Source of the DNA: Anthostomella pinea
Lineage: Eukaryota > Ascomycota > Sordariomycetes > Xylariales > Xylariaceae
NCBI GenBank assembly: GCA_963556695.1
Contig: CAUWAG010000006.1
Coordinates: 2,480,001 to 2,544,000 of the forward strand
Reading direction: 5' to 3'
DNA length: 64,000 nt
Shown piece by piece: positions 57,636 through 64,000 of this stretch. The notes beneath the pieces were generated by a model. The model saw only the letters and a program-made list of their open reading frames with translations, ran no database searches and had not been told where the DNA came from. Positions within the stretch are counted from its first letter, which is position 1; the number at the start of each line of letters is the position of its first letter. Made by a program: the position numbers and the translations under genes.

Positions 57636-59049
57636 ATGCAGAGGATCATGAACATGTTATCAGGTAGTATGCATCAGCCATCACTAGACCTATATTCCCT
57701 AGTACGCTTTATAATTAACACAAACACAGGCAACTCAATACCCGGAAACGACAGCTTCTCGACGAGCCGGGTCCGAGACCAGGGTCAGGATAAGCCCAAG
57801 GAAACTCATGCCACGGATATCGGACATCGAGACGACGATGCCAGCGCCTCATCGTCCGTCATAGCCCAGCCTGCACGGTCAGACCCCAACCGGCTGTTTC
57901 AGGATCCTCAATTCCATCAATACGTCAAGCAGGAGGCTACGAAGATGTCACACCGCGACATGCAACTTCTTCGGGACCAAATCCAGGTTCAGAATGCGAG
58001 GATTGTGGAGCTTGAAGCAGCAGCAGATGGTGGCGGCCAGAGCCCTAGTAATATAGATGCTCGAACCCATGTGGTCATGCCGAAAGAGGAGGTGCACAAG
58101 ATGAAGGAGCGCCAGCGCGACCTTGATGCTACGAAGGAGGCGCTGGCAGATGAGAAAGCTCTTCGCGAAGAGCTCAACACGTCTTACCAGGCAGCGGTTG
58201 ATCAGCTTATGGTTCTCAGATCCAACAAGGGACTGGGAAACTTTGTAGTCGAGGATGGGGACATGGTCATTCAATGGAAGAATCTCCAGTTCGACATCAG
58301 AGACATCGCCGTACAACACATCGCCCGGCCAGTCCCAGATGAGCCTTTGTCTCTCGATGCCGTGCAGCCTTTCAAGCCTCTTTCGATGCTATACAAAAGC
58401 TTCCTTCAAAGCAAAGCCTACAGACGCCACATCGTGCAGGCACTCATTTGGGATCACCTATGTCGGGATATCCTGCTTGTTCCAACCAAAATTTGGGGGC
58501 CAGAAATCTCGGATCTGGCAGAGTCTCTCTCTCGGACCGTCGCAGGTGAGCAAACCCGTCTATAGCATCCCTACAGACCTTTCTAACATTATCACAGGTG
58601 AAAGTAACACTGAGCAGTCCGCGACAGACTACCACTCCTGGCGTGCCCAGACTGGACAGATAATCCACAATACCGCAGGCACCGACGAGAAAACACTCGA
58701 ATCAGCTGTTCGGAATATCGGGCGAGCCCTTAGGCCACTGGTCGGAGATGGTCATAGACAGGAACTGAAGGATTCGCTAAAGGAGGTCGTCACGAAGGCC
58801 GCTGAGCTGGCCAGCATCTTCAGTAAGTCCCGGTCCCACTACATCTGCCGTGATATCATGGAGAATTTCGCAGCCGTCGCCTACGATGACGACCTGATGC
58901 AAGATGTCAGACAGGCAAACCGCCCTGCACCTGTTCGTCTGATGCTGTCACCGGCTCTTGTCAAGTACGGAAACTCGAAGGGCAAGAACTACGACAAGTC
59001 CATCGTCCTCGCAAAGGCTGTTGTGTTCTGCTGCCGACCTCCCAAGTAG
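57636..59049 (+). CDS. hypothetical coiled-coil protein, about 430-453 aa
   Basis: An intron at 58546-58597 (GTGAGC, TTCTAAC branch, CACAG) joins ...LAESLSRTVAG to ESNTEQSATDYHSW. A further intron at 57664-57729 (GTAGTA, ATTAACAC, CACAG; 66 nt, so phase-neutral) is likely; skipping it gives 431 aa, retaining it 453 aa. Features: an Arg/Asp/Gln-rich start, a coiled coil (MSHRDMQLLRDQIQVQNARI and MKERQRDLDATKEALADEKA), then a helical C-terminal domain with QALIWDHLCRDILLVPTKIWG and a terminal IVLAKAVVFCCRPPK. No known domain is recognised, but the architecture (coiled coil plus a helical domain full of Trp and Cys) recurs in uncharacterised Sordariomycete proteins. Cytosolic by appearance. Confidence 0.7.
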
Positions 59050-59549
59050 AAGCCGCCAACACCCGGGGCATATTTGGTAGGACTGCAGCCAGGAGTCTAG
59101 CTCATACATCGGTACACACACTCCATGTACACTTGGTCGGCCGTCAGCGGTCGTCACATATGCTGATACGGAAAGTCGCTTTGCACCCGCCACCGGGCCT
59201 GACCACCCAAGGCAGAATGTGCCGAATGAGGTCAACACATAGGAGTTAAAAGCTTTGCCAATGAATCTGTGTCGTCTATGAGCTTCTAAACACGTCGAGT
59301 AGATGCAAATGATGAACAAGTGTGATGGTGTCGATATGTTAATTCAATGTGAGAACGAGAGGGAGAGCAGCCCCTACCGCTTCTGCTGTGCGACAACGTA
59401 AGATGAATCGCCGGCTCGAAGCTATTAGTAAGTACCCATGCCTTGAAAGCGAAAGCACGGAGGCCCGTCAAGAACGATACCATTGCAATTCAGGGACAGA
59501 CTACCGGCGGGATCTCAAGCCCCTCAACTCCAAGCTCTCGGGTTGTACA

Positions 59550-59920
59550 ATGGCCCTTCTATACTCTGGCTCAACGCCAGGGGGGGCCTGGATCATCCTC
59601 AGCATCTGTCTCGGATTGTACTTGCTCTCGGCTGTGTACGCAGACGACCGCCTCCGCAGCATCCCCGGCCCCTTTCTCGTGTCGTTGTCGTACATCACCT
59701 CTGGATCGCGCGCGCCCCGTGGAGCGGCACGCGATACGAATAGTTCCTGTCCATAGGCGAGGAGGACAGCTCGTTGGTGCATTTGGGCCTCGAGACCCAA
59801 CGACGAGGGGCCCAGACTTGATGAGGCGTATCGCGAGCGCGAAGAGCGCGTATGGAAAGTCGGGCTGGTACGAGAGCATGTCAGCAACCGGCCGGCTCAT
59901 CGTTTTAAGTGGGGTGTGAA
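59550..59920 (+). pseudogene. cytochrome P450 N-terminal remnant
   Basis: The ATG at 59550 opens MALLYSGSTPGGAW followed by a membrane anchor IILSICLGLYLLSAVYA and the proline hinge RLRSIPGPFLVSLSYI, which is the classic start of a fungal microsomal P450. After that the frame breaks; an adjacent phase continues with recognisable but scrambled text (RARPVERHAIR, then LVGAFGPRDP and SAYGKSGWYESMSA, recalling the P450 'LVRLGPNEVS' and 'YG...KSxWYE' stretches). No heme-binding region follows. It is a truncated, frameshifted fragment. Confidence 0.5.
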
Positions 59921-60121
59921 AGGGGACACTCGAGCTCGAGCCGGTAGATGGTCTAAGCTTCGCTGAGGTAAGATAGCTCACCCCTGAAGGCAAAATACCA
60001 CACTCCCCAATGGCCATTTCTTTCGCCTCCTGGTGCCCTAATACCACTGACTCTTCAACGAAGGACCTCTTTTCTCAACATCAAGTTGAATTGTCTTTCA
60101 TACAAACCCATCATTTTTGCC

Positions 60122-61342
60122 ATGGATGGTATACTCGAGAAGCATCACGGACTCATCGCCAGCGTAACGAGGCTCTACGCGCTATTGATTCAGATGCGGT
60201 ATCTCTCGCCTGCCGACGTATCCTACCCACCACATACCTCGCCGCCGGTCAGCGTCCCCCTGTTACAAACGATAGGCTTTGATGACGAGGTCATCGAGTT
60301 GATCCAAGTACTCCCTGCTATCAAGCCTGCAGTGACCTGGGGATGGCACATGAAGGCGGCGCAGATAGTCCCTCGGTCAATTGCAGTCAGCTATCTTGAC
60401 CCAAGCGGCGGGCATGTGGATGAAGGCTTGTTTGACTTTATTCGGAGTGGTGGCTTTGACAATCAGCATTATGCCGAGGCGAACGCGACCCTGTTGCCGC
60501 CCTGGATGTTTAGGCTGACGGTTGCAGGAAACGTTCCACCTGGACTCGACCTGATATACAATGTACAGTACAGTGAGTGTCACCAGTCCCCGTGACGCTC
60601 ATATTGAAATACAAGAAATAATGGAGACGAAGACAGTCGGCGGATCAATGCAGCAATGGAGGGCTGACGGGGACAAGGATCGATTACGGAATGGACTCAA
60701 ATTGCAACGAGATCATGGCAGGAGTGCCCCGGTCGTCCAGCTGAAACAGTCATGGATGAGATAGCAGGGAAGCTCAAAACCTTAGAATGGGTTCCTTACT
60801 ATGATCCAACCGATGACGGATATGCAGAGCCTGCGAGCAGGGAGATAGTGGACAGCCCGCTCATCATGGAAAACTTTCGGCCTCTCGGTTTCAGCGGCAG
60901 CCCAGTACCGCTGCCACTAGACGATCACGAGGCCGCTTTGGCTAAGACGCAAGAGGTCATTGGATCGGGGGGCGTGGACGGGATCAGGGAAAGGCTGAAC
61001 CGCTGGATAGCACTGCAGAAGCTCTACCGCGACTGCGGATGGGGCTCGGGGGACGATGACGACGCTTTCGATGGGGACGAGTTCGAGGCACGGAGGCTGG
61101 ACCTGATCACGACGGCAAAGACACTCGATGACGATAAGACCAGGACCGCCGCAGCAGGCCCTTCGAGAGAAGCTATGGCGGCTTTGATGAGAGACAACCC
61201 TGTGATGGCGCAACACATCATGCAGGAGCTCCACGGAGACACATCACATCTGATGTCGGAAGCGCAATGCGATGCCAAGGAAGAAACTGAGCAGAGGGTG
61301 CGAGATTTCTGGAAACAAAGGGCTGGAGATCAGGCTGTGTGA
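60122..61342 (+). CDS. hypothetical protein, two exons, 371 aa
   Basis: Exon 1 60122-60572 and exon 2 60678-61342; the 105-nt intron has GTGAGT, a GGGCTGAC branch site and GACAAG, and joins ...LIYNVQY to RSITEWTQIATRSWQECPG in phase. Unspliced reading breaks the gene into unrelated pieces. The first part reads like a small globular domain (WGWHMKAAQIVPRSIAVSY, GGHVDEGLFDFIRSGGF); the second is acidic and helical (ETVMDEIAGKLKTLEWVPYYDP; RLNRWIALQKLYRDCGWGSG), with a Met/Gln-rich helix near the end. No signal peptide or membrane segment. No family recognised. Composition and codon bias support a real gene. Confidence 0.65.
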
Positions 61343-63024
61343 TTCTGGGCCAAGCAGTATTGATTCAGCCATAGCACGCCGGTACTGAGACTGCAAAGCT
61401 GGCTATAAGACTGCAAAGCTGCTTCCCGTCGCGAGTCCGACTTCCAGATCTGAATCTGGTCCGCCCACGACTTCCCCAAGCCATCTCGTTTTCGTCGACG
61501 AAGGCGCCGGCGCTGTTGGTGAGAGCCACGGACTCGGCTGCGGCTCTTGAAACCCAGCCGAGGGTTGCAGGGTAGACTCTTGGCAGACGTTATTTCTTCA
61601 TGGTCCCTTGCGACAGTTCAACCTCTCCCTCAAGAGGCTGTCAGGGCGTATGCAGCGGAGAGTCTGGTGCAACAGGTTACAGGCTCCAGGTTACAGGTGA
61701 CAGCTTATATTCAGGCGTGGGCCATACTCGGATCCAGTTCCACTGCTGATTGAGTCCTTAACTCTACAGTACACTACAGGTGGTCCCAGCCCGGGAAGAC
61801 AACACCCCCTGCCCTCCGGATTGATCCGGAGTCGCTTGGTAATCAAGATGCCTAGGCGTGAAACGAATCGCTAAAGGGATGCTCCCCAGTTGAATCATTG
61901 AATGCTGGTAAGCCCAGGGTTCTTGTTCGGGGTTTCGCGTTGCCTCCGTCTACTGGGATTGGATAGGCAGCAACTGCAACTACACCTTGCTCCTGATTTA
62001 TCTGAATTTTCGGAGCTTCTTACTATAGTCGAGGGTCTCCCAGAACACCCATGAACGAGATATCGGGCACCTGTTCTGGCCTTGCAGTCAATAGCGCGAC
62101 ACGGTCAGACTATGTATGGTCGCTCTGTGCGCCAATCCGTGTTACATCCATTGCGGAGTAACACGTGGATCTCCACCCTCAGCATGGACATTTCTCCGGA
62201 TATATACCAGCAGCATGGTCTCTTCCTGTCGATCTCCCAGCTTTCTGTTCCTTCGTTTCAGGTACGCCGTCTCATCTTAAGGAGTCTGTACCCAAGTCTG
62301 AAACTATCCCTAACGGAGCACTTCTCGGTTCCCGGGGATAGTTCCCATCGCCCGTATTCTGCTTAGTCTGCTATTGCCGTGGGTTGTGATGTTACCTCCT
62401 AATATCGTGATACTTCTCACTTCGCATCCAGGGAGTGCGTGCCCGAAGATCAGGCAACCACGATCCACGACAATCAAGCCGCAACTCAGCTGACTAGTAA
62501 CAATTTCGCAAGACTCTGCGGCAGAGTTGCGGCAGCAGATCTGCATTTGTCCAGGATGGTGACCGTTGGGGGAGTCCATCTGGGACACAAGCCTCGCAAC
62601 CGGGGCTGCGGGGGATTGGATAACATGCTTCAGAATAACGAGGATTCACTATACTATCCTGTCTGAGCACAGCATGGGTTCCGATCCTTCGGAACTTCTG
62701 AAGCTTGATCAAACATCTGCTGGTCTCTGGTCAAGATGCCAAATTTGTATAGAGCAGAGGCGGCAGAGAAAGCAACATAAATAGGAGCTATCGCCGCCTC
62801 CAGAGCAGGAATAACATCACTCATCAGCACCATCACCCCCAAGTACAATCGCGCTCTCCTCAACGCCTCAAGCATCAATTACTTCCACGCAAGCTCAGAA
62901 AGCTTCAGCCTGTAAGCACACACCATGACGACGTTCATTGTCCTCCGCTCCAAGTCCAGATACTGACCATACCTGTCGCAGATAAGTCCGCTTCAACATC
63001 AATATCATCACCACCACCTCCACC
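61343..63024. other. no supported gene
   Basis: 1.7 kb without a supported frame. A C/A-rich leader with CCACCACC precedes the secreted-protein ATG at 63025. Confidence 0.45.
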
Positions 63025-63213
63025 ATGCAGCTCTCAGTCATGTACGCCCTCACCTTCGTCGCCGGCCTGGTCGCCGCCGGCGTCGCTCCAGCGGCCGACG
63101 CTGGCCTCATCGCCCGAAGCTGCCCTGACCAAGATTGCTCGCAATGCGACGAAACTGCCGAAGCGGGCGGGGGGTGCATCGCCGACATCTGCTGTGGTTG
63201 TGCTCTGTGCTAG
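63025..63213 (+). CDS. small secreted cysteine-rich protein, 62 aa
   Basis: A clear signal peptide, MQLSVMYALTFVAGLVAAGV, with cleavage likely near APAADA (residue 26), precedes a mature part of about 36 aa with eight cysteines in the order C-x4-C-x2-C-x9-C-x4-CC-x-C-x2-C. An even number of cysteines in so small a mature chain implies a disulfide-knotted extracellular peptide. The region is acidic and glycine-rich (DQDCSQCDETAEAGGGC). No named family is recognised; effector-like or other extracellular roles are possible. The start ATG follows a CACCACCTCCACC leader typical of highly expressed fungal genes. The isolated position in a gene-poor stretch fits such genes. Confidence 0.75.
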   Translation: MQLSVMYALTFVAGLVAAGVAPAADAGLIARSCPDQDCSQCDETAEAGGGCIADICCGCALC

Positions 63214-63433
63214 GCTGTCCACGACTGAGCTCCCAAGACGATGTTGGGCGCGGCTATGATGGGATGCTGGGGAAAGAAGGATGGGAGGACTAGCCGGCTT
63301 TCGGGGGAAAAGGGGGCGGCACATTACCAGTGGATACGCTCACTGTCTTGCACCGTACATTTAGCGAGGGTGGCCAAGAGGGACTGGGTGCTCTAGATGG
63401 ATAGTCGGCCACTTGTGAAAATATGCGGAACTG

Positions 63434-63823
63434 TCATCTCTTGCTCTTTGCCTCTTCTGCTTCTTTTATCCCTTCATTATGATGACGGTACCGGAAGCGA
63501 GCCACAGCCTTGTATACTATTCCCACTGTAGAAGCAATAGCCAGTGACTTTGAAATAAGTGGCTTCATACCTATAACATATGTGAATCGGAACCTTCGAC
63601 CTTCTAGCTGTTGAATGGCACGCAAGCTGCCGTGGTGTAAGGGACGTGGCCGAAACAAATCGGGTGAGGGATCTTCAATCTCATCTCGACTCAGTTCCCG
63701 ACATCCCAGAGCCTTCAAGTTGGCTTTGTAGTTAACTCCGGCATTAATGGTGATCTGCCCATCCGCTGAGATGGAGTAAGCAGACTCCGGCATACTGGCC
63801 TTGGACTCATGCAATGACAGCAT
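63434..63823 (-). CDS. hypothetical protein, probable 3' exon, 129 aa or longer
   Basis: An open minus-strand frame ends KEAEEAKSKR at 63434. It contains SISADGQITINAGVNYKANLKALGC, then LHHGSLRAIQQLEGRRFRFTYVIG, a hydrophobic segment LISKSLAIASTVGIVYKAV that could be a membrane helix, and a basic/charged tail. Upstream of the first ATG the frame stays open to an acceptor-like AAGTAACAG (about 63845-63853), so the ATG may be internal and an exon upstream (for example the ATG at 63909, opening SLPKDRHDSDELESW) could belong to it. Where the gene starts cannot be settled here. No family recognised. Confidence 0.5.
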   Translation of the reverse strand: MLSLHESKASMPESAYSISADGQITINAGVNYKANLKALGCRELSRDEIEDPSPDLFRPRPLHHGSLRAIQQLEGRRFRFTYVIGMKPLISKSLAIASTVGIVYKAVARFRYRHHNEGIKEAEEAKSKR

Positions 63824-64000
63824 GAGCTGCTTGACCTGTTACTTGACTTGAACGATATGGACCAAGACTCGAGCTCATCGCTATCATGTCTGTCCTTTGG
63901 AAGAGACATTCACCCGACATTGTTCTTGCGGTTCCCCAGGAAAGGAGCTCTGTCCGCACGTTCTTGGCCTTCAGCCACCGGCTTTTGGCAATATGCCTTG

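Noticed and set aside
1..64000. CRISPR array, operon or bacterial-type system
   Set aside because: Spliced eukaryotic genes throughout; no regularly spaced direct repeats with unique spacers.

Overview
The window looks like nuclear DNA of a filamentous ascomycete (Pezizomycotina, most likely Sordariomycetes). Genes have short (49-105 nt) GTAAGT/GTATGT...CTRAC...AG introns, an RPS27 gene split right after its ATG, Hsp70/Gemin2/phosducin-like genes of fungal type, Fot1/pogo and Tad1-type transposons, and a ~17 kb AT-rich block whose mutations are nearly all C-to-T/G-to-A, the signature of repeat-induced point mutation (RIP). Species cannot be fixed from the sequence alone.

Layout. 1-7200: ordinary base composition, no convincing gene. 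7200-24340: AT-rich transposon graveyard, edged on both sides by copies of one 150-bp LTR-like sequence. In it sit short islands of normal composition that resolve into insertions with target-site duplications: solo LTRs of several families, a 5'-truncated LINE with a nested LTR, a TIR element with TA duplication, a minisatellite, and two almost identical 1.86-kb Fot1/pogo elements in opposite orientation. 24340-33260: gene-poor transition zone with one more LTR, a low-confidence two-exon gene, a 354-aa low-complexity gene and a divergent pair of small secreted-protein candidates. 33278-38874: a full-length but mutated Tad1-like LINE with a 16-bp target duplication, inserted in the 3' end of an older reading frame.

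39900-63900 is the gene-bearing arm: Gemin2-like SMN-complex protein, Spd1/Dif1-type ribonucleotide reductase inhibitor with a PIP-box, a divergent 5S rRNA gene, a decayed cysteine-containing gene, RPS27, a phosducin-like protein, an LRR protein, a decayed SMP-30/NHL-like gene, a nine-exon Hsp70-like protein, two conserved-looking unknown genes, a P450 remnant, an 8-cysteine small secreted protein and a partial unknown gene at the right edge. Core housekeeping genes lie away from the AT-rich block, while small secreted proteins and broken genes lie near it or in gene-poor gaps, as in a 'two-speed' fungal genome. I see no obvious new multi-gene system; the items most worth follow-up are the amber codon upstream of the zinc knuckle in both Fot1 copies, the covarying 5S gene, and the three small secreted-protein genes.
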